Origin: Gyromitra esculenta
Taxonomy: Eukaryota > Ascomycota > Pezizomycetes > Pezizales > Discinaceae
Length of the DNA: 64,000 bases
Reading direction: 5' to 3'
Assembly (NCBI GenBank): GCA_038503075.1
Contig: JBCAML010000007.1
Span: 496,001 to 560,000, forward strand
The position numbers and the translations under genes are program-made. Shown piece after piece: positions 24,060-36,600 of the stretch. Below the pieces are notes generated by a model, which was not told the DNA's origin, searched no databases, and saw nothing but the letters and a program-made list of their open reading frames with translations. Position 1 is the stretch's first letter, and each line of letters starts with the position of its first letter.

Positions 24060-24652
24060 TAGTCTCGCAATCAGACGTTCATTCGTTAAACCCGGGGTAT
24101 TTGATGTAGTTCTTTCATCAAACACCCAATCCGTCAACACCCAGTATAGGAAAGGATTGTCACGTGATAAGTCAGCCCGAAAGTAGGCCTCCCCTTAAAT
24201 AGGGCATTTCTCACATAGCAATAACGAAGGGCAAACAAAGAAATGAGTAAACGAAACATTAGACAATTAACCTCGCTAGGTAAATAATCGGGACCTGGGC
24301 TGATTTCAAATGCATCTAGGATGATAATGCATGACTTCCGGGAACGGTGAGGGCGGGGTTTAAACCCCTGCTACTTTCTATCTAATGCCGAGTCCTGCAA
24401 CTACTAAAGCAGCTCTACTAACTCGAGGAATTGCTTTGAAAGGTTGGACGGGCCGGACCGCCCAAACAGACACTTAGGACACGGTTACTCTACGCGAACA
24501 CTTTTAGTCTTTTTGCTTCTCACGCTTCTCCGCAAATTATATTAAAGGCCCTCCTGGTTTTCTTCTCCTTGAACCATTCAATATTGTGATTGGAGATCTC
24601 GAGTATTGAAGCCCAATTCTCCTGCATAACTTAAGCAACTTTCCTTGTGAAA

Positions 24653-25847
24653 ATGGTTTTGCTTTTACCCAGAAAAAAATTCTTGATTTGGGGTGGTATG
24701 TATCCTCCCGACCATAGCCCGTGAAGATCGGGATTGACATGAATGGCTTCTAGGTAACGGTTGGGTTGCTGGGCACCTAAAGTCGATTCTCGAGGATCAA
24801 GGCAAGGATGTCCTGGCAACCATAGTTCGTATGGAAGACCGTGAAGCTGTTTTGAAGTAATCCTCCATGAAAGGAAATCTACAGATATTAAAAATTCAGG
24901 ACTAATCAGCCCCTAGGACTTTGGATGAGCTCAGGCCAACGCATGTACTAAACGCTGCTGGTTGCACCGGAAGACCCAATGTCGATTGGTGCGAGGATAA
25001 TAAGGAAGCTACCATTCGCTCTAATGTTATTGGTTCCCTGAACCTTACAGACTGTTGTTTCCTGAGGGGGATTCATTGCACTGTTTTTGCCACAGGGTGC
25101 ATTTACGAATACGATGAGAAGCATAGGATTGGTGGAAAGGGGTTCAATGAAGAAGAGGAAGCAAATTTTGCAGGATCTTTCTATTCAGCAACAAAGTCAA
25201 GGGTTGAAGAGGTGAATTTTCCAGGCTCAGCGCCGATGAGCTACCATACTAATATGTGGGTTTGAGGATGCAGATTATGAAGACTTACCCAAATGTCCTG
25301 ATTTTGAGGCTTCGCATGCCGGTTTCGGATGATTTACACCCACGGAATTTTGTTACCAAGATTTCTCAGTATGACAGAGTTGTTGATATCCCTAATGTGA
25401 GTACCGGCTGCCGATTTTAAATTTATCCTTAAGGAAATAAGTCTTACCTTGAGCCTCGTTAGTCGAATACTATCCTTTACGATCTTCTTCCAGCATCAAT
25501 AATCTTGGCGGAAAATTCAGAGCTGGGTATCTACAACTTTGTTAGTTTGCTCCCCATATATATACTTTATGGGCTGCTAATATTTCCTACCACTTTAGAC
25601 TAATCCTGGCGCCGTCTCTCACAACGAAGTACTGAGCCTCTTTAAAAAACATGTTCGCCCAGATCTTGAGTGGAAGAATTTCACGATTGAAGAGCAGAGT
25701 AAAGTCATTAAAGCGGGGAGATCTAACTGCATGCTCGATACTTCAAAGCTTGCGAATAAACTCAAAGAGTACGGTTACGTGGTCCCAGAGATTCACGAAG
25801 CGTACGAGCAGTGCTTTATTCGGATGGCAAGGGGTGGGACATTTTGA
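24653..25847 (+). CDS. nucleotide-rhamnose synthase/epimerase-reductase (NRS/ER-like, RmlD family)
   Basis: Exons 24653-24695, 24754-24856, 24917-25211, 25274-25396, 25463-25540 and 25599-25847 total 891 bp, 296 residues. Extended short-chain dehydrogenase fold: nucleotide-binding FLIWGGNGWVAGHL near residue 11, then HVLNAAGCTGRPNVDWCE, FATGCIYEY and the catalytic YSATK (Tyr-x3-Lys), followed by LRLRMPVSDDLHPRNFVTKI. This is the arrangement of plant/fungal NRS/ER proteins (for example Botrytis BcER), which convert UDP-4-keto-6-deoxyglucose to UDP-rhamnose together with a separate 4,6-dehydratase. No dehydratase is in this window. All six exons join in frame with consensus splice sites. Confidence 0.9.
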
Positions 25848-26400
25848 AGGCCTTGGAAAGGCAGCTACCCGTTTTGTTGAAAATTTCTCAGTAGCCCATG
25901 AATTGGTGAATACATAGGAAAATGATTTTTGGGGTTTGAAGAGGGCTATTTGTATTTTGCATATTATGGGGTTTTTTTTGGTTTTCATTTTTAGGGCCAA
26001 AACCAAGGGATGGTTTATTATATGTATTTTAACGAATGATCAATAGCATGCACCAACTACATAGGCGGGTATTAAGATATATGTGGTTGATCGGTGATTT
26101 AATAGATACTCTACATGTACATACCGTGAATGTGACAGGGTCATTGGTGCCTATCGTAAACCATAACGGGATGTCCCGTGTTGAGAGTATTGGGTGCTGA
26201 GTCACCAGGCATGATATTATTGCTCATGATTGGGGCAACGTCACTAACCAGCCACAGCCCCACCTCCACCGCTTCGTTTGCCTCTGAAGAGTTTATCTAC
26301 GCTTGTTCCCTCTCTTCCACTCACCATCCATCCTCTAAAGCCAAATCACGCCTGGAAATCTTCATATTCGTACTTTGCCGAAAAAAGCCACTCTACCATC

Positions 26401-28309
26401 ATGGTGAAAGAGACCGAGTACTACGACACTCTTGAAGTGACACCCACGGCCTCAGAACTGGAGATCAAGAAAGCCTACCGGAAACTCGCGATAAAATTGC
26501 ATCCAGATAAAAACCTTGACGATCCGACAGCGCCTGCAAAGTTTCAGGCGGTGAGTTTTCCGTTGTGTTTGGGGTTTCTATCTTGATTTCGATTCCCTGT
26601 GAAGAAACATTTGGGCTGACTGAGATTTCTCTGCTCACCTTGTAGATCAGCGAAGCATATCAAGTTCTAAGTAGTGAAGAACTTAGGAAACAATATGACA
26701 AGTACGGGAAGGAGAGAGCTGTTCCAGATAGCGGATTTGGTAGGGAGCTTTCGAGTGCTAAATTTTGTCTCTTTTCGGGACATTTTTACTGATGGTAGTA
26801 TCTTCTAGAGGACCCATCCGAGTTCTTCAGCATGATATTTGGTGGCGATGCGTTTGATGACTGGTATTCCTCCTTCTTTGGATCTAAAGATCCGACCTTT
26901 TGTATCTGTAGCCCCCTAGCTAACCGTGACATGTATTTAAAGGATTGGCGAACTCTCGTTGATGAAAGACCTCACTCGAACCATGGAAATTACCATGAAG
27001 GAGATGGAAGAAGACGCTACGAGCGATGACAACGAGAAGACCACAATTGAATCTGCTTCCCTGAACATCCCTGGTGAGAAGTCTGCAGGTGCTTCCTCCT
27101 CATCGCTTCCCGGAAGCGCACCTTTTGCCTCAGAGAACGGGGAATCAGTGATCTCTCACGCAAACTCTGTTCCTAGTTCCGAGCTACCAGTACCACCCGT
27201 AAAAGCTAGCCCTACCGCTTCTAGATCCAGTACACCACGCCCAAAGAGAATTACGGCTGGACCAATGCCGGCGGGTAAATCTGAGGAAGACCGAATAACT
27301 GCCGACGATCCAACGGAGGACGAGTTGAAAAAGAAGGAAAGGAAGGCCAGAATGACTAAGAAACAGCGAGATGCTTTTTTAGCGTTGCAGGAAGAGCAAA
27401 GGGAGACTAGGCAAAAAAGAGTTGATGTGTTGACCAGAAAGCTGATCGATCGCATTTCTGTCTGGACGGAGACGGATAAAGGCGTAGAGGTGACGCGTTC
27501 TTTCAACGAGAAAACTAAATTTGAAGTAGAGAACCTGAAGATGGAGAGTTTTGGGATTGAAATTCTCCATGGTGAGTATCCTACGAGACGTTTTCCCACT
27601 CCTATTATAACACGATTTAACCTACCAAACAGCCATTGGGTACACCTATATAACGAAAGGCGCATCCTTTATTAAATCCCAAAAGTTCCTGGGCATTAGC
27701 GGATTTTTTAGTAGATTAAAGGATAAGGGTAACATTGTTAAGGATACATGGGGAACGATCTCTACAGCAATCGATGCTCAAATGACAATGGAGGAAATGG
27801 CAAAACTGGAGGAGAAAGGAGGAGATGAATGGACGGACGAAAAGAAAGCTGAGTACGAGCGAAAGGTCACTGGCAAAATTTTAGCAGCCGCTTGGAGAGG
27901 GAGCAAGTCTGAGATCCAGAGTGTCCTGAGGGATGTCTGCGATAAAGTCTTGAATGACAAAGCCGTGCATTTGAGCAAGAGGATTGAGAGAGCACACGCT
28001 TTAATCATGATTGGAACTATATTTAAGAACGTATGAAGTTTCCTATCCGATATCACTATTAATTATGTTCAAAAATTCTTGCTGACAACCCCTCTATAGG
28101 CTGTGCGTGATCCAGACGAGGAGTTTCCTGAGGGCGTCTTCGAGCAGCTTGTCGCCGATGCAGCTAAGAAAGAAAGTGACAAGAAAGACAAGAAGGGCAA
28201 GGCGAAGGAGGCTGATGCCAAGAAAAATGCAAAGGATAGCCCTGGCAAACCTAAACACAATATGGCATCAAATGAATCTTGGGAAGAGGTTAAGATGCCG
28301 CGTTCGTAA
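26401..28309 (+). CDS. DnaJ (Hsp40) protein with X domain, Caj1/Djp1-like
   Basis: Exons 26401-26550, 26646-26739, 26809-26863, 26943-27571, 27633-28030 and 28100-28309 total 1536 bp, 511 residues. The N-terminal J domain (about residues 6-72) contains [21 protein letters not shown] with the HPD signature that stimulates Hsp70, and [21 protein letters not shown] Ser/Thr/Pro-rich linker follows, then a charged coiled region and the DnaJ X domain ([28 protein letters not shown]...). The C-terminus is lysine-rich. There is no Cys-rich zinc domain and no membrane segment, so it is a type III cytosolic J protein; the yeast relatives Caj1 and Djp1 act in membrane-protein and peroxisomal import. ATG at 26401 is the first Met before the J domain. 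Confidence 0.93.
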
Positions 28310-30151
28310 TTTTGGGTCATGCTGGAAATAAATTGTAGACCTTAGGGAAGGGAGGATTGTTCGATGGTGTAGGTACTTGTTTACTGTTTGATCAGTAGAA
28401 GAGGAGGCTGAGCACTACGTTACTGTGATAGAGTATAGTTGTGTTTTATTTGTAATTTTCGATGGCAGCGACGGGTGTATCGTCTTTTCAGTTTTATTTC
28501 ACTCCTCTCTCCTATATTTGTTTTTCTTTACTTCACTTGGAGTTTATTAAACCGGAGGGATTCTTTTTTTCCGAGGGTGTTGACATACGGTATGGTATAA
28601 CGTTTTTTATCTTTGCTTGAGCTTTTAACCCTTACATGTTCAGAGACGCGATTTTCCGATGTTAATTGCTTCTCTTCTTCACCTTCAATAGCATATTTAA
28701 CACTACATAATATTCTGTAACTGTATCGTGTTTTTTGATTATCTCAGAAAGCTTCGTATTTCTCCCACATTGAGTCGGGGGCGCGTTGCTAACAAGTTAA
28801 ACCCGGTGACGAGACTATATTACTGATAAGCATATAGACAAACAAATAAGAGCTATGTCCACATGGGCCCTTATTCTAGCTTCTAGTTTCGTGAGATGGT
28901 AAAGATAATCATATGCCATCACTCGAAGCGGCAATTGCCTTAAGCTTCAGTAAAGTGATGCACATTGCAGCCAGAGGCGATAATACTCAACAGCAATATG
29001 TCTCTGGAAGTTACCAAGTTTAGTAGAGACTGGTTAGGCAACTTAGACTCGATTACTGGGAAGATATTTAGTAAATAAAGTGTATTTGTTGAATATGGCG
29101 GCTTGTACTTAGCAAAGTCTGATCTGCAGTTTCCCATATTTCGGCCGACCAACCACCACACAAAAAAAATATTTAACTGCAAAAAGGGAAAATAGAATAG
29201 AGGATAGTAGAACTAGTTAGATAAAACTTAACTATCAACTTCAATTGTTTTTAGGGGTGCTTGGCTGTTGTAGTATGGTGGCATTTGGGGGCGAAGTGGG
29301 CATGGGCCATTGGGTTAGGGTTACAAGCAATGACGTTTTATTTGTTTATTATAACTGCATGGAATTGTAACTATCCCGATAGTATCAAATTGAATTCACC
29401 ATTCTCTTTGCCTAGTTTGCGGATTTATGATTGTTTAGGTATCTTGGTGCGTGACATGCAGGTTGGTCAGTTTGAAGTACTGAAAGCGCAAAAGTGAGAA
29501 ATCCAGAAAACGCAAAATCCAGGGTTTGATATACTGTCTCATTAATGGAGAAAAAAGTAGAGAGGCCTAGTAATAGGCAAGATCAATAATATGCCACAAG
29601 TTTTAAGCTCCACTTTCATCGATACCTCTAAGCAAGCGCGCATCCCTAACCCCAGCCCTAAGATACTGGCATCCAAAATGCCCCAAACTGCAGCAGCCAG
29701 GCACCCCTAAAAAAATTGAAGTTGATAGTTAAGTTTCATCTAACCAGTTCTCCTACTCTCTATTTTCTTTTCCCTTCTTGCAGTAAAATATTTTTTAATG
29801 TGGTGGTGGCGGTGGTTGGTTGGCCGAAATATGGGAAACTGCAGATCGGACTTCGGTAGGTAGCTTGGAAAACGTCGATAAACGGGCTCTTGGATAGGGG
29901 AAGTGTAGGGCTGAAATCTGGATCAAAACTCAGGCAATATTTGATTACTTGTTGGTTCTATATGATTATTTGGATAGGTGGCTAAATCAATATTTAGTTT
30001 TTTAAAAAGGGTCAGGGGATTCTATCAGATAGCCTGCACCCGCTTCTGATGCATCGTAGGGTGCGTATGATCTAGTATTTCCTGCTTTAATTGGAATGCC
30101 TTGTAGCCATTATCTTGAAAGCATAAATCAGCCGTATCTTTAATCTTACAT
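28310..30151. other. intergenic, dominated by a foldback element
   Basis: Between the DnaJ gene (+) and the aminotransferase (-), which converge. The central 770 bp is an inverted-repeat element (29100-29868). No gene is supported; the frame at 29261-29497 lies inside the element and has no recognisable product. Confidence 0.55.
29100..29868. mobile_element. foldback/long-terminal-inverted-repeat element
   Basis: Arms of roughly 200 bp at about 29100-29320 and 29635-29868 are inverted copies. Shared landmarks in mirrored order include CTGCAGTTTCCCATATTTCG, CTTAACTATCAACTTCAATT, TTAGGGGTGC and GGTTAGGG. About 310 bp of unique sequence lies between. Long arms with a short centre suit a foldback or Mutator-like non-autonomous element. 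Exact ends and target duplication are not resolved. Confidence 0.8.
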
Positions 30152-31535
30152 TTAAAAGCAATATTCCTCCCTTAAAAAATCACTCAGTTGCTTCAGCCCA
30201 TCCTCTAGTACCCTCGTGCTACAGGCGTATCCAATTCGGAAGTATCCCTCAAATTCCTTCCCATGTCCGAAACAGACACCACCAGGTAGAAACATAACTC
30301 CTTTCTTCTCCATGAGTAACTCGCAAAATCTCCCGCCATCAATAGGCCTTCCGTCCTTCCCCATGAACTTGACAAAAGCTGTCGTCCCCGCTGTCGGTTT
30401 GATGTATGAAGCTTTCCATCTTCCCTGACCCACCGCAGTAACTTCGTGAGTTATGAAATTGTCGAGGATGCTTAAATTAGTATTGCACAACTTCACATTT
30501 CGCTCGAGAATCTTCTCAGCCACAGCTGGGGAGAGTGCATACGCAGCCATTTCGTCGTCAAGCTGTGAGACAGAAATGGTGTTGTAATCCCGTGCTGTTG
30601 CACATGACTCTATGACGCTGTGCTGTCGTGCAGCAATCCAACCTACCCGGAGACCAGCAAGTGAAAATGCCTTGGACATGGAACCGGTTGCGATACCGTA
30701 ATTATAGATGTCAACAATGGACGGTGGATGTGTCGATACATCCGCGGAGTGGAATAATGGGCGATAGACTTCATCCGAAAGAATAGGGATGTTTCCAGCA
30801 TTTTTGGCGAGGTTAACTATTTGATGGAGATTTTCTGTAGACAAGACGATGCCAGTTGGGTTGTTGGGATTACTAAGTTGTGCTCAATAAATATATTACG
30901 TAGAGACCAAATCGGTGTGATGTGGTAGCGGAGCGGGAGAGAATACTTTATGATGATCAATTTGGTTCCCCCAGTCCCATTTTCATTGGTTGGTCGAATC
31001 ATTTTCCCCAATGCCTCTATGTTAGGAGCAAATCCCTGTTCCTCTTTCAACTTCCATAGCTCCACTTCTGCACCAAGAGATTCGGGAACAGCGTACAACT
31101 GCTGGTAGGTTGGGTACATGCAAACAGCGTGGTCACCAGGCCTTACGAGGGTATAAAACAGAAGAAAATTGGCGGCGATAGCTCCAGGAGTTATCAGTAC
31201 ATTTTCGGGTTGGAAAGCTCCAAGTGTGGATAAGGAGTATAATTTCGAAACGTTTTCACGGAGTTCGGGAGAGCCGCGAATGTGTCCGTAATTTAGGGGT
31301 TTCTTAAATAGGTTTCCGAAGGCCTTTTCTAAATGACCTCCATGCTGAGTCTCCAGAGATATTGATGATAACTCAGACAAAGAGATGGAGTCGCAGCATG
31401 TTTCAGCAATATTATGGGTCGCGATGGTCTCGTATTTGTCCATCCACTGTTATTAGGTTTAGGGTTGTAGAACTTTGATAAGGTTGGTGGCTGGGGACTT
31501 ACTTGCTCCACGAAGAAGGGCTCGATTTTCACCAT
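30152..31535 (-). CDS. PLP-dependent class I/II aminotransferase
   Basis: Exons on the minus strand: 31535-31503, 31446-30947 and 30872-30152, total 1254 bp, 417 residues. Fold-type I aminotransferase features: YGHIRGSPELRENVS, ITPGAIAANFLLFYTLVRPGD, YPTYQQLY, NNPNNPTGIVL (across intron 2), SDEVY (PLP-binding Asp211), GSMSKAFSLAGLRVGW (Schiff-base Lys245) and the C-terminal YFRIGYAC with the carboxylate-binding Arg. The N-terminus IEPFFVEQWMDKYE suits the ACC-synthase-like/aspartate aminotransferase-like subgroup. The amino-acid substrate cannot be inferred. Exon 1 encodes only 11 residues but splices cleanly in frame. Confidence 0.92.
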
Positions 31536-32543
31536 CTCTTGAGAGGGTCCAAGATTGACCTTAAGGATAGAGTGTACGAAAATAGTCTCAAGGGATTCTT
31601 GCTTAACGTCTTAGGTACTTGTGAAATCCATGAGTCAGTCGTTAGCCGTGATGTGGTGAGTGGGAGCTAAGTCCATGTAGCTTCCGTGATTTTCTAGAAA
31701 GTTGAGCTCAATGGAGAAGGTCCGCGGAACACGGGATGACTATACCATGTTTTCTCGCAAATAACAAAAACAACCGTACTGAGACTGTAGGAGAAAATGG
31801 TGGTGTTACTGAACGAGGTAGCGAGGTTCTTAGTTCCCAGGCCCCTAGTATCTATTCACTGGGTGTAGATGCGCCTCGAAATCTGTTCAGTCAATCTGGA
31901 AGCAAATCTTACCCGTAGGCTCAGTCTAGACTTTTAAGTTATTCGCGAGAAAATACGATACCAAGGTACTAACATTAACTTATTTGGTTTTCTTTTGTCA
32001 CAAGCGGAATAGGGCTGTCAACTGGGATATAGGCCTCGTGGTGGAGATCTTTATACTACGCCTACGGCAAGGTCGTTAGCACCCCTGATTTTAAGGAACA
32101 GCGGGGTAAAATATATGTAGTGTTGTAAAGCGGGGAAATTACAAAACATAAATACAAAGCCTCAACAAAGTCGAAAGTTACACGAGAAAAATTAGGAAAC
32201 TATTAACGATTGAGCTACTAAATGTAATGTTTTAACGTTTAATTAATCAACTCTCGACCCTACCAAATACAAAATTCGAGTATCGTAGTTATCTGTATCG
32301 TACGACATTCAAAGAACTCCAAATCCCGAAGGACAAAAACAATGATCCTGATTCTGACCCATCCTGATCTAGGGCTGGTGCCGAATCAAAGAAACATGTA
32401 TGTAACACCTGAGAAGCCGGAGAGAATAGAAGCTGAGAATACAAAACAAAGCGGATAAAAACTCTCAGTTTATTCTTTAGGCTTGGTTGGGTCCTCCTCA
32501 GCTATAATTTCAACCGTTGTCAGCAAATCATCATGGTTGTCAA
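31536..32543. other. intergenic spacer
   Basis: Between the start of the aminotransferase gene and the end of the RPEL-repeat gene, both on the minus strand. AT-rich, with no coding signature or repeat that I could define. Confidence 0.5.
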
Positions 32544-33228
32544 TTATATGTCGACAAAGGTATCCTTACGCAACAAGATACCCTGTTCGATGACTTCCTT
32601 AGGGTCCGGACGATGGGAAAGTTTCTCCTATGACTGTGTTAGGAAAGGCTAATAATCGTGGATTGGTAACTGCCTGGAGCTTAGTAGACTAACCTTAAGA
32701 TTATCTTCTAACATGTTTCTTTCCAATTCTTTCTGGTGTGCTACAATAGCTGGGGCGACCGTGCCCGTATTTACAGGAAGTATGTTGCCTGGTAGTCTCA
32801 AAGACTAAGTCAGCAAACCTTGCCTGGACTAGCAGATACTTGGCACAAATAGCTCCTACGCTGTACGAGATCGCCTTTCTCAGGTCTCTTTGACAAGTGT
32901 TTCTTGAGAGCGTCTTTGGCCATAGCCGTTTCGAGATCTGTAAGATGACTATGAGATTAGTCTTATATAACTAGAGGATAGTAAATTTGAGCTGGGCAAG
33001 CACCGTGCTGGACTTGCTGAATAGCGGGAGCTCCGGTGTGCAGGATATTGCGATCCTTCAGATCCTTCTCTTCTGGGCGAGCTTTGAGTGCTGCTCAATG
33101 TTAATTAAGGCATATTTTGTAGGTCGAGTGTAGTTTAAAGCTCTTATACCTTGTTCTAGAGAGTTCTTGCGTTCATTAATGGGAGAGATGGGAGTTGTGT
33201 CGGGGGAGGTGGGGGTTTCTTCGGACAT
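32544..33228 (-). CDS. RPEL-repeat protein
   Basis: Exons on the minus strand: 33228-33150, 33090-33004, 32937-32860, 32788-32694 and 32627-32544, total 423 bp, 140 residues. Three RPEL motifs are evenly spaced: ARPEEKDLKDRNILH, KRPEKGDLVQRNILP and HRPDPKEVIEQGILL, each preceded by a short helix (LKKHLSKR, LKEKLSHR). RPEL motifs bind monomeric actin in animal proteins; the small fungal members are little studied, so an actin role is inference. The N-terminus is Ser/Thr/Pro-rich. Five exons for 140 residues, roughly one repeat per one or two exons, is striking. Divergent from the nbs1-like gene, with 465 bp between the starts. Confidence 0.9.
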
Positions 33229-33693
33229 AGTTATTGGTATTGAAACTTTGGGAAAGATTGCAATTCAAATAGAGGAAAGAGTGATGGAGTAAGTAATTTA
33301 TGTGTTGAGATGGAGTGATCGTGAGCTGTTTGTTGACGCAGGTCAGTGGTTCGCTAGACAGGCAAGGCCCCTCACTCGTCACTTGTTTGCGGGGGGAGCG
33401 CTATGCCTGACGCGTCGGACTGCGTCACACGCGGAAACCTAAAATGACGATCACTTCCGAAACCACATCTCGAAGATCGGGCTAAACACCGCGGATCATC
33501 AGATGTGGATGAATTCAAGCAAAACTTGAAGTTATTAGTTCTGTCGATCACGTGACGTAATTTGTCCGAGTCACCCCTGTCGTGTATGGATCGCGTAAAC
33601 CCGTGGTGTCTACACCTAACCTCGCACATCACTTGTCGCATCTTGCGAGCTCCCGCCATCGCGAAAACCAAGCTGTTCGATAATCCTTTGAAA
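33229..33693. promoter_or_regulatory. shared divergent promoter region (RPEL gene / nbs1-like gene)
   Basis: 465 bp between two divergent start codons. It contains a GATCACGTGACG block at 33547-33558 with the CACGTG E-box, and CG-rich stretches (GACGCGTCGG at 33410-33419). This is a promoter by position; no binding factor is claimed. Confidence 0.5.
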
Positions 33694-36600
33694 ATGTGGC
33701 TTCTTGAATGCGAAGGGGAAGTTCTTGGTGGCAAGAAACTATGGCTAAAACCTGGCAACAAATATGTCCTGGGCAGGGTGCCATCGCCCCAAGGTATGAA
33801 TGTTCCGTGTATCTGCAACGTGGGGAGGGTGCATTACTGATTTTCGCAATAAATAAAAAGTGAATTTGCCGATGCCATCGCAGAAATCGATATCAAGGGT
33901 TCATCTGATTATTGAAGTTGGGGAAGTTATGGAGGGTGATGGGGTAATTCCGAATCCTTAATTTAATATTGCATGGTCGTTTTAGCTGAATGTATATTCT
34001 TAAGCTCAAATTACATACACGTTCGATCGTTACCGTTACAGATTACAAGACGAAGCATGGAACTAGACTTGATGGCGATGAGATACGGAACCAGACGAAA
34101 ACATTAAAAGGAGAAGAACATTTCTTCCATCTGGGGAAATACGAGCCTGGCTTCAGGTTAGTTGAAACCTTCCTGTTCCGATCTTTGGTAAGATCTCGGA
34201 CTAACAAAATTTTTAGACTATTCTGGAATCCGGTTGTTATTTCTGTCTCTCTTTCATCAAAAGAACGTAAAGACAAGAAAGTAATGAGTCCATACCAAAG
34301 GAAGGTTGAAGCCCTAGATATCAAAACTATCGCAACATTTGTATTCGAGACCACCCACGTCGTTGCTACCAAACGGAACACTGCCTTGGGACTACAGGCC
34401 CTGATTGCCGGCAAGTATATCGTGACAAACTCGTATCTCGATGCTATTGTTGAAGCTGCCTCAGTGTTTAGAGAAGAATCTGAGAAAAAAAATAAAGAGA
34501 AAACCGGGGAAGAAGTGAGATCCCTTCTCGAAACAGACTTCGACGCGAACTGGCCAAACCCCGAGGATTACCTTCCCGAATATAGTAACGAGCCTGAAGA
34601 TCGAGAGCCATGGAGGTATAGACCGAATGAAAAACGGAAAACTCTGTTCGAAGGTTATACTTTTATATTTTGTGAAAAGGCTCAATATGACAATTTCCTA
34701 GGGCCTATCACGAATGCACATGGGAAATTGGAAAGGTTTGATTTGGAACCTGGGTATACAACAGCTGAAGATTTAGTGAACTTTGTGAAGAAAGTAGGAC
34801 GAGGTTCCAAAGCAGTTATGGTGAGATTTCGTGGCAAGAAGGACCCGGAATGGGAGAATCGGCTTTCAACCGAATTACAAGAGATGTATGGCTCGAATAA
34901 CTCCGCAAAAGCTGAAAGGGCAGAGATAGAAGCGCTGAAAGCCAATCTTGGCCGCGGCCCCCTATCCCATTTGTGGATCACTGTATGGCTAATATACACC
35001 ATTATAGGATGGGCTATCGCATGATTGAGCAAAATGAGTTCTTGGATATTATTGTGATGTTGGATAAGGATAGCCTCCAGGTGCCCCTTCAAGGTGGCTT
35101 TTCTGCCCAAGGTTAGATTTCCTCTATCTGGGCCGGTAATACAGAACTGATAGCCCTGACAAAAATTATTAGAACCGTCGCACTCAACCTATTCTTCGGA
35201 AAATGCGTCCTTTCTACCACATTCCGCGCAAGTGATAGCCAGTGACGCAGAGATTGCAGAGACTGCAGTTCCTCCGAAGCCAATACAACCATTCGCCCGC
35301 ACGCGGGGAAGAGTAGGTACTCGACTGAATTACTTCGTCTGCATTAGTAATTAATGACCCCGTTTCAAATTATAACTAGGTCCGAACCCGCTTGACGACG
35401 TTTGATCCATTTGCGGTTGATCCTTCCGAGTTCAAACCGCCTCCAGAAAAAGCAGGATCGACAACTCGAATGGTGGGATTACAGAGCTATATGGGCAGTG
35501 TGCCCGAAATTAGCTCTGAAGCCAGTCCTCGCAGCCAGACCGCTTGGACGGATGAGGTAGTTACACGAAGCTCAGCGAAACTCAGTCCCGTGCAGAGCAA
35601 CCCACCATTTAATATATCTATGGAGATCGACAGAGAACAATATTCACAGATACAAGGATTAGGTGCTGGATTACCCATTCCCCAGGAATTTTCAACCCAT
35701 AGCGTTAGTAAAAAGCGCTCTATTACGGTCGAGGAGGACTACGCGAATGAGAGTTTCGATGTGATGGATCTTCTTCCAGGAGCCCAGGCAGTGAAACGCC
35801 GTAAGGTAGCGGAGCAAGAAGAACGCATCCGCCAGAGAGAAAACATTGAAGAATCTCTACCAAAGCCTACATCAAAATCGGAACTAGAATCCGTAGCAAA
35901 GGCCCCTGATAGAGACCAGACAGAAAAGCAACCCCTTAAGAGCAAGGGGGAGAAGGCACAAAGGAGGAAAGTCGAAGACCCTTACATTGTAAGAGCTCGA
36001 GAAATTAAAGAGAGAGAGGAAGAAGAAGCTAGAGTGGCGAAGGAAGAAGAATTGGCGGCAATGGATGGCCTTGAAATTGAGAAAATGAGAAATTTGGCCA
36101 TTGTAGAGGTTATGGAAATTAAACCAAGGACAAATAAATTAGTGCGAGGTGAATACGGCGACGAAGGAGCTAGATGGGACGACAAATGGAATGGGAGGAA
36201 GAATTTCAAGAAGTTTAGGAGACAAGGGAGGGGGGGGGGGATGAGAACTATGAGGAGTACCGTCATGGTAAATTTGGTAGAGCATAGAAGGAAAGACTTC
36301 GGCATTGGCGACGGTAGGCCCTATACCCCTTTCCTAGAAATTTCAGACACTAAGATTATGCATAGGTTACTGGTTGGATAATGACGATGATACCAAACCA
36401 CCCATGGGGAGAAAGCCACAGCCGCCCCCTCCCGAAGACGATAGCGAGTTAGATCATGATGATATACCTTCTCGGAGTGGACGCAGCCGAACAATAATAT
36501 CTGTAACACAAAACCAAACCCCAACCCAAACTTCAAGTTCTGGAGCGGGGAGTCAATCTATTCTTATGGATGCCACTTCTCGTGGAAAAAAGAGGGCTGC

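Larger units (their letters stand above)
22624..24652. other. divergent intergenic region carrying two MITEs
   Basis: Lies between the aldehyde dehydrogenase (-) and epimerase/reductase (+) starts, so it must hold both promoters. About 30% of it is two independent transposon-like insertions (23336-23680 and 23804-24059). No coding signature. Confidence 0.6.
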
